Assembly: GCA_964640175.1 (NCBI GenBank)
Contig: CAZXFW010000011.1
Coordinates: forward strand, 24,709 to 88,708
Source: JACKDX01 sp964640175
Lineage (GTDB): Bacteria > Myxococcota_A > Polyangia > Polyangiales > GCA-016699535
DNA length: 64,000 nucleotides
Direction of reading: 5' to 3'
Positions 17,634-26,313 of the stretch are shown piece by piece. How positions within the stretch are numbered: position 1 is the stretch's first letter; every line of letters starts with the position of its first letter. Below the pieces are notes generated by a model. It ran no database searches. It saw nothing but the letters and a program-made list of their open reading frames with translations, and was not told the origin of the DNA. The position numbers and the translations under genes are program-made.

Positions 17634-18758
17634 ATGAATATGTCATCTCCCACCCTTTCTTCGTGTCGATGGTCGGCTTTGGCCCTTGGGGCAAGCCTTG
17701 TGGCCTGCGCGCCTAGCGCGGTGGGCGGCTATGGCACCGATCAGGAGCTTTTGGTGACAGCAAAGCCTCGATCCGAGTGGGTCAATGGCGATCCTGCCTC
17801 GCAGTGTTCTGCCTCTATGATCGATGAAACGCCGCGCTACCGCATTACGGTGCATCATACAGCCGGCGAGGCCTCGACAGGGTATGAAGCTGAAGTGGCT
17901 CAAATGAACACAATTCTCAGCACGCATTATTCGCGTGGTGCCTCGGACACGGTAGACCCAGATGAAGCTACCAAGTGGTGGTGCGATGTGGGCTATCATT
18001 TTGTCATTGCCCCGTCAGGTGAGGTCTACGAGGGTAGGCCGATTGATTTCATGGGTGCGCACACGGCTTATGAAAACGACGGCAACGTCGGTATTGCAGT
18101 GATGGGCGACTATCGCAGCCAACCTGTGCCGCAGGCTGTACGTGATGCGTTGGCGCGCGTCGTGAGGGAACTTCAAACAGACTATCCTAATATTAAGTTT
18201 ACCGATCCAGCTTGCAATGAATACGATGGAGATAGCGATCTTTGCTTGCGCGGTCATCGCGAGCACAAGAACAACCGTACCTCCTGTCCCGGCAATGAAC
18301 TGATGGCGGTGGTCAAGGATCTCCGTGGGGGGATTGAAGAGCATCATCCTGAGCACGACCCGTACGTCGAAGAGTTAGAGGAAGAGATCCCAGAAGATAC
18401 CGAATACACATGTACATCGGCGAAAGGCGAGACGAAGTCTTTCAACAAGACTGCGTGGGATAGCTTCGGTGGAAAGTGTTTCGATCGCGAGGCTCCGCAG
18501 GATGTCTGTGTGGGAGTCCCAGATAACAATTGGATTTGCGTCAATCATCCCGCCTATGGATTGGTGACAGGGCCATGTCGTGCCGGTGCAGGCTTTCAAG
18601 CCTTTAGCACCGCGCAGTGGGCCGTGGCGAAGTGCTTTGCCTGTAACAATCCCAACAATCCGATTTACGATTCTGCGTTGGGAGTGCAGGCGGATCAAAC
18701 CTACACAGGTTCACCGAACGGTGTAGGCTGCGTGTACAACGCCGCCCAAGACGAATAA
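17634..18758 (+). CDS. N-acetylmuramoyl-L-alanine amidase (PGRP/Amidase_2), lipoprotein
   Basis: This 374-residue protein probably cleaves the bond between MurNAc and the stem peptide of peptidoglycan. AAGGAAGAG precedes the ATG. The lipobox LVAC gives C25. The catalytic PGRP fold covers about residues 65-230: HHTAG supplies a zinc ligand at H74 or H75, GYHFVIAPSGEVYEGRP at 120-136 holds the active-site Tyr region, and GHRE (H208) and TSCPG (C218) complete the zinc site. The domain is therefore likely active. Residues 230-250 form a charged linker and the last ~130 residues a Cys-rich module of unknown role, probably for binding. It may be controlled by the degenerate LytM protein encoded just upstream. 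Confidence 0.9.
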   Translation: MNMSSPTLSSCRWSALALGASLVACAPSAVGGYGTDQELLVTAKPRSEWVNGDPASQCSASMIDETPRYRITVHHTAGEASTGYEAEVAQMNTILSTHYSRGASDTVDPDEATKWWCDVGYHFVIAPSGEVYEGRPIDFMGAHTAYENDGNVGIAVMGDYRSQPVPQAVRDALARVVRELQTDYPNIKFTDPACNEYDGDSDLCLRGHREHKNNRTSCPGNELMAVVKDLRGGIEEHHPEHDPYVEELEEEIPEDTEYTCTSAKGETKSFNKTAWDSFGGKCFDREAPQDVCVGVPDNNWICVNHPAYGLVTGPCRAGAGFQAFSTAQWAVAKCFACNNPNNPIYDSALGVQADQTYTGSPNGVGCVYNAAQDE

Positions 18759-18792
18759 AGCAGCTGGCTGCCTCCTCTTCGAGGAAGGATGG

Positions 18793-19746
18793 TTAGGCTT
18801 GCAAGGGCTGCAACCCGGCATCGCGCAAAAGGGCCATGTCTGCGTCGGCTTCGGGGTTAGGCGTGGTCAGCAGCTGCTCGCCGTAGAAAATGGAGTTGGC
18901 GCCGGCCAAGAAGCACAGCACCTGAGCTTCTCGGCTTAGCGATTCGCGGCCTGCAGACAGGCGCACTTTGGCCTGGGGCATGACGATGCGGGCGGTGGCG
19001 CACATGCGTGCCAGTTCTAACGGGTCTACTGGCGGGCGGTCTTCAAGTGGCGTCCCTTCTACCGGCACTAGGGCATTGATCGGCACGCTGCTTGGGTGCG
19101 GCGTGAAATGCGAGAGGGTCATCAAGAGCTTACAGCGATCGTCAATACTTTCGCCCATGCCAATGATGCCGCCGCAACAAATGCCGATGCCCGCTTTTGC
19201 CACGCGATCCAGGGTGTCCAGCCGTTCATCGTATGTACGCGTGGAAATGATCGAGGGGTAGAACTCGCGGGAGGTATCGAGGTTGTGATTGTAGGCGGTC
19301 AGACCCGCATCGGCGAGTTGGCGTGCTTGATCGTCGCTAAGCATACCCAGTGTGGCACAGGCTTCCATGCCTAGATTGCGGATTCCGCTGACCATATCAA
19401 GCACATCTTGAAACGCTTTGCCTTGCTTGGCATCGCGCCAGGCGGCGCCCATGCAAAAGCGGGTGGCGCCGTTTTCTTTCGCCCGAGCTGCTTTGAGTAG
19501 AACGTCTTTGACAGACATGAGCCGTTCCGGGGTCACGTGGGTGGCGTAACGGCCACTTTGAGGGCAATAAGCACAATCTTCAGAACAGGCGCCGGTCTTA
19601 ATAGAAAGGAGAGTGCAGAGTTGGACGGCATTGGGAGGCTGATGCTCGCGGTGCACTTGTCCTGCCTGATGGATGAGCTCTGTGAGGGGAAGATCGTGAA
19701 TGGCTCTGATTTCTGTCAGTGTCCAATCGTGGCGCGATGAAAACAT
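18793..19746 (-). CDS. bioB: Biotin synthase BioB
   Basis: This is a 317-residue radical-SAM enzyme that inserts sulfur into dethiobiotin, the last step of biotin synthesis. The SAM-binding 4Fe-4S cluster ligands are C54, C58 and C61 in GACSEDCAYC. YNHNLDTSREFYPSIISTRTY around residues 153-173, IGMGESIDDR and SAGRESLSREAQVLCFLAGANSIFYGEQLLTTPNP near the end are diagnostic. No other bio genes lie in the window. The start has AAGG upstream and overlaps a small palindrome. It is divergent from the membrane protein gene at 19804. Confidence 0.97.
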   Translation of the reverse strand: MFSSRHDWTLTEIRAIHDLPLTELIHQAGQVHREHQPPNAVQLCTLLSIKTGACSEDCAYCPQSGRYATHVTPERLMSVKDVLLKAARAKENGATRFCMGAAWRDAKQGKAFQDVLDMVSGIRNLGMEACATLGMLSDDQARQLADAGLTAYNHNLDTSREFYPSIISTRTYDERLDTLDRVAKAGIGICCGGIIGMGESIDDRCKLLMTLSHFTPHPSSVPINALVPVEGTPLEDRPPVDPLELARMCATARIVMPQAKVRLSAGRESLSREAQVLCFLAGANSIFYGEQLLTTPNPEADADMALLRDAGLQPLQA

Positions 19747-19760
19747 AAGGTCTTGACCTT
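19747..19760. promoter_or_regulatory. Palindrome at the bioB start
   Basis: AAGGTC-TT-GACCTT is a perfect 6-base inverted repeat touching the bioB start codon and including its likely ribosome site. It does not resemble the known BirA operator. It could act at RNA level by masking the ribosome site. Confidence 0.22.
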
Positions 19761-19803
19761 ACACTATCTCACCACTACCGTGAAGCGCCGCGAAGGAACC
19801 CAC

Positions 19804-20880
19804 GTGGAGCAATACTTACATGGCCAGTCAGGCCACACACACCCGAGGCTTCACATGGTGTACTCGACCATGGTGTATACGGCTGCGCTTGCAGCCCTTA
19901 TGGAGCTATGGCTTGCCAGGATTGGGGTGCCCGCACTTTACGACAAGCTTTCTGAAGGAGCATTGCTGGGATTTTTGAGTTGGGCGACGTTTTTTCGCAA
20001 CTTGCTTGGCATCAGTGGGCTGGCAGCACTTGCACTTATGATAGGCATGTGGGTGTCTGACAAACACGTTGCCACATTAACACGACGTTTGAGCTTGGCG
20101 GTGTTTGGCCTTGTGATGATCGTGCTTAGCGTTTCATTGTTGGTGTTCCCAGAAGAATGGGTCATGCCTTATGAACGGATGAAGCATGGCGTATTGTCTG
20201 TGTCTGTGGCTGCACATGCGTTAGTGGTTAACCTAGGATTTGCCGTAGTATCCAAGCGTATCTCAGCAAGCCGGCGGGCCACGCTTTGGCTGTTTGCCGT
20301 CAGTAGTGTGTGCGCGTTGGGTATCTTGGCGCTTGCATGGATGCCTTTGGCCATACAATTGCATGCTGCGGTGTTATTGCGCCAAGCACTGCTTCGCATG
20401 GGAGAAACGGTCTATCTTGTGGGAGTGGGTTTAGCGGCATTTGTGGCATTTCCGCGTGGGAGATCCACGCGTGATGCTGTGGCAATGATGGTGATTTCTA
20501 TCGTGACTGTGGTGGTGAGTACGTTGTGTGTATCACTTCATACCTCATTGGGCGGTGGGTATGCTCAGATGTGGTATGGCGCCTTTCGATTGGAGTGGCT
20601 TCTGGATTACCATCCCTTGCTCTATGTGCCTGTCATCGCGATTGGAATAGCAGTTTCTTTGGGTGCCATGCTCACCTCGTCACATGTGCAACGTATGTCA
20701 GGTGCAGCACTTGGATTACTGATAGCAGCAGGCTTTGCACCTCCTGCGGTCGATAGGTTAACGATGTGGGTGCTTGGTGTGATTACACTGGCTGTGTATG
20801 CTGCGCCAGATAGTCAGCGAAACGCCAACGAAGCGGGTGAGCGTCCAGAGCTTCAAACAAGCTCTGCCACAGCTGCGTGA
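19804..20880 (+). CDS. Polytopic membrane protein of unknown function
   Basis: The predicted protein has 358 residues and about ten hydrophobic helices. I chose the GTG at 19804 because GAAGGA lies six bases before it; the upstream TTG at 19753 overlaps the bioB control region. The N-terminus is VEQYLHGQSGHTHPRLHMVYST, a short cytoplasmic or periplasmic start with several His. Conserved-looking spots are scarce and no transporter signature is visible. The C-terminal 20 residues are hydrophilic and overlap the end of the convergent aminotransferase gene by 28 bases. Function unknown. Confidence 0.62.
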   Translation: MEQYLHGQSGHTHPRLHMVYSTMVYTAALAALMELWLARIGVPALYDKLSEGALLGFLSWATFFRNLLGISGLAALALMIGMWVSDKHVATLTRRLSLAVFGLVMIVLSVSLLVFPEEWVMPYERMKHGVLSVSVAAHALVVNLGFAVVSKRISASRRATLWLFAVSSVCALGILALAWMPLAIQLHAAVLLRQALLRMGETVYLVGVGLAAFVAFPRGRSTRDAVAMMVISIVTVVVSTLCVSLHTSLGGGYAQMWYGAFRLEWLLDYHPLLYVPVIAIGIAVSLGAMLTSSHVQRMSGAALGLLIAAGFAPPAVDRLTMWVLGVITLAVYAAPDSQRNANEAGERPELQTSSATAA

Positions 20881-22055
20881 ATGCGCTTTAGGCCTTCTTC
20901 GATGAGTTCAACAGAAGTTGCATAGGAAAATCGAATAAACCCAGGGGCTCCAAACGGAGTGCCCGGCACTGCCGCGCAGCGGGCTTTTTCAAGGAGCCAC
21001 TCGGAAACAGCCAAATCATCTGAAAGAACAGTCATGCCGGAACGCTTGCCGAGCAGGGGACGTACATCGACAAAGGCATAGAAGGCACCGTCGGGCATGC
21101 GGGCCGAGAGCCCTGGGATGCGGTTGATGCCTTCCACTAACGCTGCTCTGCGTGTCGCAAAGGTTTGACGCATCGCGTCAAGAACGGCCGGATCGCCTTT
21201 CAGAGCAGCCAATGCGGCATATTGTGCCACGGTTGTGGGATTTGTAGTCGCTTGTCCCTGAAGGGTGTCACACGCTTTGGCAACCGCGGTAGGTGCAAGC
21301 ATCCAGCCGATGCGCCACCCCGTCATGGCATAGGTTTTGCTGACACCATCCACGATGATCAGCCGATCACGAAGATCGGGCGCTATTTCAAGCAACGAAC
21401 GTTGTTCGAATCCATCGTAAACAAGTTGGCTGTAAATTTCATCGACAATAATCCAGAAGGAATGCTGGCGTAACACCTCCGCCAGTGCGTGAAGTTGTTG
21501 CGGTGTGTAAGCGGCCCCAGTGGGATTGGAAGGCGTGCACAGCACCAAGGCTTTGGTGCGTGGCGAGATCGCTTTTGCCAAAGCTTCTGGTTGCAGTACG
21601 AAATTGTCCTTGTCTGAGGTCGGGACGATGACAGGGCTGGCGCCCACGAGACGCACTTGTTCGGGATAGCTCACCCAATAAGGCGCAGGAATAATCACTT
21701 CATCGCCTGAGTCGTAAAGAGCCAGGGCGAGATTAAACAATGCATGTTTGGCGCCTACCGAAACCACGACTTCATTGGGTTCGTGGCGGATGCCGCCGCG
21801 CCGTTTGAAAGAGTCGTCACAAATAGCTTGGCGTAGCTCTGGAATACCCCGCACGTCGGTGTAGTGGGAGCTTTGACGTAACGAACGTTGGGCGGCTTCT
21901 AGGATGTAATCCGGGGTGGGAAAATCAGGTTGACCCACGCCAAAGGCGAGGATGTCGATGCCTTGGCGTTTGAGCGCGGCGGCTCTTTGGGAAAGGGCTA
22001 CGGTCGCGGATTCCTGAATCTCATTTAGACGCTGGGCTAACAAAGGACTGGTCAT
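20853..22055 (-). CDS. Class I aminotransferase, aspartate aminotransferase type
   Basis: This is a 400-residue PLP enzyme of the subgroup I-gamma aspartate aminotransferases, some of which also use prephenate. Motifs are FGVGQPDFPTP at 38-48, HYTDVRGIPELR, CTPSNPTGAAY at 173-183, VDEIYSQLVYDGFEQRS, and the PLP lysine K240 in DGVSKTYAMTGWRIGW. The C-terminal GFIRFSYATSVELIEEGLKRI is also typical. Cytoplasmic; probable reaction aspartate plus 2-oxoglutarate to oxaloacetate plus glutamate. Substrate range cannot be fixed from sequence alone. Confidence 0.94.
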   Translation of the reverse strand: MTSPLLAQRLNEIQESATVALSQRAAALKRQGIDILAFGVGQPDFPTPDYILEAAQRSLRQSSHYTDVRGIPELRQAICDDSFKRRGGIRHEPNEVVVSVGAKHALFNLALALYDSGDEVIIPAPYWVSYPEQVRLVGASPVIVPTSDKDNFVLQPEALAKAISPRTKALVLCTPSNPTGAAYTPQQLHALAEVLRQHSFWIIVDEIYSQLVYDGFEQRSLLEIAPDLRDRLIIVDGVSKTYAMTGWRIGWMLAPTAVAKACDTLQGQATTNPTTVAQYAALAALKGDPAVLDAMRQTFATRRAALVEGINRIPGLSARMPDGAFYAFVDVRPLLGKRSGMTVLSDDLAVSEWLLEKARCAAVPGTPFGAPGFIRFSYATSVELIEEGLKRIHAAVAELV

Positions 22056-22174
22056 GATGGTTTCATAACATACATTCGCGCGGTCCCAGGTATACGTTCA
22101 AGGTGTTCAAGAGCTCTTCCACAAAGGCTCGCTTAATGTATGTTAGCCTGCGGCCTTAGCTGGTTGAGCCGGGT

Positions 22175-22203
22175 TTGACAAGAGCGGTGGGAAGGATTAG
22201 AGC
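22175..22203 (+). promoter_or_regulatory. Possible sigma-70 promoter of the pal-cpoB run
   Basis: TTGACA (22175-22180) is a perfect -35 box. The -10 box 17 bases on is a weak TAGAGC (22198-22203). It lies 38 bases before the Pal start at 22242, which would leave a leader of about 33 bases. Confidence 0.35.
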
Positions 22204-22241
22204 CCTTGTCTCGATTGGGTAGCATACGGGAGGACATGGTT

Positions 22242-22895
22242 ATGAAACGGCAAACATTCCTGAATTTGACATCCTTGATGTGGGTGGGTGCATGTCTGAT
22301 AGCAGCGTGCGGTCCCGATTATCCTGCCTGTGACGACGATGACGATTGCAAAGAAAAGGAATTTTGCGTCAATAAACGTTGTCAGCTGTGTCGCGACGAT
22401 CGTGATTGTGGGCAGGGCAAGCAGTGTAATCAAGGGCGTTGTGATGACATTCCTGGATTCTGCCGGTCGAGTGCGGAGTGTGCGCCAGGCGAGAATTGCT
22501 TAGGCAATCGATGCCAGAAACCTGTGTCTTCAGAGTCGAGCGAGAGCGGCGCAGGTGATGCGTCGGGGATCTGTAACTTTGAATCGATTTATTTCGAGTT
22601 TGACTCCAGCACGATTGTTCCCGAAGCGAGGTCTCACATCGAAAAGAACATCGAGTGCGCACGCAAGAAGAACATTACTGGATTGCACATGACAGGGCAT
22701 ACCGATCCACGGGGCACTGAGGAATATAACCTTGCCTTGGGCGATCGCCGTGCTCAGGGCGTGCGCGGTGTGGTGACTTCTTTGGGAATGGATCCTAATA
22801 AGGTTACTGTCTCGTCCATGGGTGAGGAAATGGCCCAGGGTACCGATGAAAGTGGCTGGTCTAAAGACAGGCGTGTGGAATTCTCTGCAAGATAG
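22242..22895 (+). CDS. Pal-like OmpA-family lipoprotein with a Cys-rich spacer
   Basis: This is a 217-residue outer-membrane lipoprotein that should bind peptidoglycan. GGGAGGA sits seven bases before the ATG at 22242; the ATG at 22236 is too close to it. The lipobox LIAAC gives C23. Residues 24-92 are acidic and hold about 13 Cys in spaced pairs (FCVNKRCQLCRDDRDC and similar), unlike E. coli Pal. The OmpA domain runs from about 112 to 217, with YFEFDSSTI at 117-125, TGHTDPRGTEEYNLALGDRRA at 151-171 and the final RRVEF. The next gene is a CpoB-like protein, so this is probably the Pal of a Tol-Pal-like system. No tolQRAB genes are in the window. Confidence 0.9.
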   Translation: MKRQTFLNLTSLMWVGACLIAACGPDYPACDDDDDCKEKEFCVNKRCQLCRDDRDCGQGKQCNQGRCDDIPGFCRSSAECAPGENCLGNRCQKPVSSESSESGAGDASGICNFESIYFEFDSSTIVPEARSHIEKNIECARKKNITGLHMTGHTDPRGTEEYNLALGDRRAQGVRGVVTSLGMDPNKVTVSSMGEEMAQGTDESGWSKDRRVEFSAR

Positions 22896-22902
22896 AGCCT
22901 GC

Positions 22903-23733
22903 ATGAGGCAAGGTGACAAGAGCTCCTGCGGTATAGTAGCAGTGGCTCTTTGCGCTATGTTGAGCACTGGATGCTTTTGGACATCCAAGAGCGAGGGTGA
23001 TCAGTTAAAGAAGCGCGTCTCTTCGCTTGAAAGCGGGTTGCTTGAAGAGCGCAAGAAGCTTGCTGACCAACTGGTTGAAGCACAAGATAAGATCAACCGC
23101 TTAGAGGACCTTCTTGATCGTGCGACTCGGGTGCTTGCGAAGAACAATACCGATATCGAATTACGCGTGCAACAGCTTGAAGAGCAAGGCGATACCGTTC
23201 GAGGAAGCCTCTCGGAAATGCAGAACACTGTTAATGTGCTTCAAAAGTCGTGGGAAGATAATCAGAAATTGCTAAATGCTGGTGGTGATAAGTCTGGCAT
23301 GGAGCAGCCGTTAGACAGTGCTCAAATCCCCGTGGACAAGAAGGGCCATTTTGATGCAGCAAGAACTGCATATGAGGCAGGCGAGTATGCGAAAGCACGT
23401 TCGTTGGACCGCGAATATATTCAGCGTTATTCGAAAGACGCGCATGCAGACGATGCGCAGTACTGGATAGGAGCCGGTTATTTGCAGCAGAAAAAGCCTG
23501 CAACTGCCTTGGGTGAGTTTCGTAAAGTGATCGCTACGTATCCCAAGAGCGATGTGTTGGACAAAACATTGTTTGATATGGCCGAAGCGTTTTGGCAGCT
23601 TCAGGCGTGTACGGATGCCAAAAGCGCACTGACTGCCCTGATTGAGGGGCACAAGAAATCTTCGCTACGAGTCGCTGCACAGCAAAAACTAAAAAAGATT
23701 AAACAAGCCCGCCGTGGCTATTGCACGTCGTAA
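22903..23733 (+). CDS. CpoB/YbgF-like periplasmic TPR protein, lipoprotein form
   Basis: This 276-residue protein has the lipobox LSTGC with C24. A long coiled coil of about 110 residues follows (LKKRVSSLESGLLEERKKL and onward), matching the N-terminal coiled coil of CpoB. Residues about 150-270 hold TPR repeats with family-typical AYEAGEYAKA and ADDAQYWIGAGYLQQKKPATALGEFRKVIATYPKSD. E. coli CpoB links peptidoglycan synthesis to Tol-Pal constriction. It starts seven bases after the Pal gene, so both are cotranscribed. The ATG at 22903 places the lipobox correctly; longer in-frame starts lie inside the Pal gene. Confidence 0.86.
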   Translation: MRQGDKSSCGIVAVALCAMLSTGCFWTSKSEGDQLKKRVSSLESGLLEERKKLADQLVEAQDKINRLEDLLDRATRVLAKNNTDIELRVQQLEEQGDTVRGSLSEMQNTVNVLQKSWEDNQKLLNAGGDKSGMEQPLDSAQIPVDKKGHFDAARTAYEAGEYAKARSLDREYIQRYSKDAHADDAQYWIGAGYLQQKKPATALGEFRKVIATYPKSDVLDKTLFDMAEAFWQLQACTDAKSALTALIEGHKKSSLRVAAQQKLKKIKQARRGYCTS

Positions 23734-25647
23734 ATGGTGATGCGTGCATTCGCATCCCCTCTATTCATCACTCTAAGCAGGGATCATAGGCATTGGTTGA
23801 TCGTGTTAGCCAATGTGTTTGTAGGGTTCATCACGTCCGCCACCTCAGCGCAACAGCTGCCTCTGTATGAGGCCAGTGTTGAAACTACCCCCGCCGGGGC
23901 GTCTGTATATTTGGATGCTCCTACTGGAGCGTTGCTCGGAGTGACTCCGCTCAAGAGCATCCGACTTCGTGCCGGAAGTCATGTGCTTTATTTTGATTTA
24001 GAGGGATATGACGAGGCTCGTTTGTATATTGAAGTCAACCGTGACGGTCAGGCGTTTTCATCAACGCTTAAGGCTGCTGCGGTGCTTGAGTTATTGCCTC
24101 CGGATGAAGCTTTCAATGGCGCACAGGTGTTGGTGAATGGTGAAAAATTGGGAGTGTTGCCGTTTCGTGGAACGTTGATGCCAGGTCGGCATATGGTGCA
24201 GATCAAACAAGGGAAAGATGTGCTTTTTGCACAATGGGTGGAGCTTGAACCAGGGCAAGAAATGTCTCTGACGCCACCCTTTGAACACAAAGCGACGCAT
24301 AAAAGTTCTATTTTGGTGGGTGGTGACGTCAAAGGCGCAGACGTGTTTATAGACGGTGAAGCCAAAGGGAAGACTCCGTTAGTGGTGCAAGGTGTTTCCG
24401 AGGGTCGTCATGTTGTGGAAATCAAAGCTCGTAGAAGGGCACCGTACACTAAAGAGATAGCCGTAATCGTGGGGCAGCGAGTGTCGATTAATCCCACGCT
24501 TGATCCTGTTGGAGAACCACGTGAGGGTGTGATGGTCGTGAATGCGTCTGTCGGCGGAGCGACTGTATTTGTGGATGAGCGTCAGCGAGGCACCGTTCCT
24601 ATGGTTTTGCATAACCTTCGTGACGGAAAGCACACAGTTAGCATCAAAGCAGAGGGCCACGAAGAATATCGCGAAACATGTCTCCTGGGAGCGAAAACTC
24701 CATGTGAGATTTATGCCGAGCTGACCCCTGTTCTCGCTGCGATCCGAGTGGAGGCGAACGTTAGCTATGCCAAACTCTTTGTTAATAATGATGAAAAGGG
24801 AGCAATTCCTTTTGATGGGTATATTGAGCCTGGACCCAAGGTACTGGAAGTGCGTGCCGAGGGCTATGAGCCGTTTCGTCAACGAATCCAACTAACTGCT
24901 TCATCGCAGCCGACGCTCATCCTTGCGACATTGCGAGGGGATGGCTCTACGGAAGCAGACAATGCCTATGCTGAAGACGCGCAGGAAGCATTGCGCCAAC
25001 AACGAGGAGCCATGCCACATGCAGCTGTTCCTTTGGCTGTTGGTCAGTCCTACATCGACTTGGCTACGGGGTGGCCATTTTTAGCTGAGATGCGTTTGGG
25101 CGTAGGTGTGTTTAAGTTTATGGATGTCGGATTAGCGTTACGGACGTTTGGGCGGCTAAGCGAGATAGAGGGCAGAGTGAAGGTGGGCTCTTTCGTTGTG
25201 AATCCTTGGGCAGTTGCGTTGCAGGTCAAAGGTGGAGGAGGCGTGGGGCCTAGTGAAAATGTGCTCAATCCTTCGACGGATGAAAAAGAAAGTCATGGTG
25301 TTAACACCTGGTTTATTAAGGTTGAGGCACTGAATTCCATCAATTTTTCTGATTTTGGTGCCGTCACGTTATGGGCAGCCCTGGACCTGCATTCCGATCG
25401 TTATGATTTCAGCGGGGAAAATGGGGACGAACTTCTGGTTCCTGATCCTGGAAGGCAGGAGCACATGCGCTTTCGTGTGGGAGGAGCTCTGGAAGTGATC
25501 TTGGATCTTCACTGGAATCTTTGGGGGTTGGTGGAGGGTATTGCTGCAAGCACAGACGGACGGAGGAGGATTTTGGGCGATATTTATGGGCTCGGAATGG
25601 AGGATACGGAGTTGTATTTTGGCTTGGGAACAACGTATAAGTATTAG
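23734..25647 (+). CDS. Secreted PEGA-repeat protein with a C-terminal beta-rich domain
   Basis: This is a 637-residue protein starting right after the CpoB stop. Residues about 1-45 form a signal region (WLIVLANVFVGFITSATSAQQ). At least four, probably five, PEGA-like units follow between about 48 and 400: ETTPAGASVYLDAPTGALLGVTP, a weaker one, GGDVKGADVFIDGEAKGKTPL, NASVGGATVFVDERQRGTVPM and EANVSYAKLFVNNDEKGAIPF. PEGA domains are thought to bind cell-wall or surface structures. From about 430 the sequence alternates polar and hydrophobic residues (RLGVGVFKFMDVGLALRTFGR, ending LYFGLGTTYKY), resembling an outer-membrane barrel. It could tether the outer membrane to peptidoglycan. The second-codon ATG at 23740 is an alternative start. 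Confidence 0.8.
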   Translation: MVMRAFASPLFITLSRDHRHWLIVLANVFVGFITSATSAQQLPLYEASVETTPAGASVYLDAPTGALLGVTPLKSIRLRAGSHVLYFDLEGYDEARLYIEVNRDGQAFSSTLKAAAVLELLPPDEAFNGAQVLVNGEKLGVLPFRGTLMPGRHMVQIKQGKDVLFAQWVELEPGQEMSLTPPFEHKATHKSSILVGGDVKGADVFIDGEAKGKTPLVVQGVSEGRHVVEIKARRRAPYTKEIAVIVGQRVSINPTLDPVGEPREGVMVVNASVGGATVFVDERQRGTVPMVLHNLRDGKHTVSIKAEGHEEYRETCLLGAKTPCEIYAELTPVLAAIRVEANVSYAKLFVNNDEKGAIPFDGYIEPGPKVLEVRAEGYEPFRQRIQLTASSQPTLILATLRGDGSTEADNAYAEDAQEALRQQRGAMPHAAVPLAVGQSYIDLATGWPFLAEMRLGVGVFKFMDVGLALRTFGRLSEIEGRVKVGSFVVNPWAVALQVKGGGGVGPSENVLNPSTDEKESHGVNTWFIKVEALNSINFSDFGAVTLWAALDLHSDRYDFSGENGDELLVPDPGRQEHMRFRVGGALEVILDLHWNLWGLVEGIAASTDGRRRILGDIYGLGMEDTELYFGLGTTYKY

Positions 25648-25656
25648 ACGTGGTTT

Positions 25657-26313
25657 ATGATTGAGGGAAGTTTCATTGTTTTAGAAGGGGTGGATGGGGC
25701 AGGTACCACGACCCATGTGCGGCTTTTATCCAAAGAGCTTCGCAGCAAAGGGCTGCCTGTCTACAAAACAGGAGAACCCAGCAGAGGTCCAGTCGGTGGA
25801 CTGTTACGTCAGATTCTCACTGGCCGTGTGGTGGTGCATGGACTTCAAGGTGCGCGGCCACCTTCTTGGGGCACCATGGCTCTTTTATTTGCAGCAGATC
25901 GTATGGACCACCTCGAAGCAGAAATTATGCCCAATCTCATGGATGGCGTGAATGTCATTTGCGATCGCTACGATCATTCTTCGGTGGCGTATCAGTCGTT
26001 GTCCGGTGGTGCTAAACCTGCGACTATTGCATGGGTACGTGAACTTAACTCACGTGCAAAACGTCCCGATCTGACGATAGTATTGGATGTGCCCGCAGAA
26101 GTTGCGGCTGAACGTCGCCGAAGCCGCCTTCTCGCTCAGGAAATGTATGAAGATGACGAGTTGCAACGTGATCTTGTCGATTTTTATGCTCATATTGAGG
26201 AGTACTTTCCACAGGACACCATTTGTCATGTGGATGCGAATCGCCCGGTTGCAGAAGTTGCTGCAGAAATCTTCGAACGTGTGCGGATGCATCGCGGAGA
26301 TACTGTCACGTGA
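25657..26313 (+). CDS. tmk: Thymidylate kinase, with Thr in place of the P-loop Lys
   Basis: This 218-residue enzyme phosphorylates dTMP to dTDP in DNA precursor synthesis. The family framework is clear: GEPSRGPVGGLLRQIL near residues 39-54, LLFAADRMDHLEAEI, VICDRYDHSSVAYQ and LDVPAEVAAERRRSR with the LID arginines. The P-loop reads GVDGAGTTT at residues 11-19, so the usual GKTT or GKST Lys is Thr17. The DNA here (ggtaccacg) is unambiguous. I believe some delta-proteobacterial and actinobacterial Tmk proteins share this variant, but could not check. The gene is nine bases after the PEGA gene and overlaps the PDZ gene by 4 bases. Confidence 0.9.
   Translation: MIEGSFIVLEGVDGAGTTTHVRLLSKELRSKGLPVYKTGEPSRGPVGGLLRQILTGRVVVHGLQGARPPSWGTMALLFAADRMDHLEAEIMPNLMDGVNVICDRYDHSSVAYQSLSGGAKPATIAWVRELNSRAKRPDLTIVLDVPAEVAAERRRSRLLAQEMYEDDELQRDLVDFYAHIEEYFPQDTICHVDANRPVAEVAAEIFERVRMHRGDTVT

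Noticed and set aside
22308..22520. The Cys-rich spacer of the Pal-like protein as a c-type haem module
   Set aside because: No CxxCH motif is present; the Cys are spaced as in disulfide-bonded modules.
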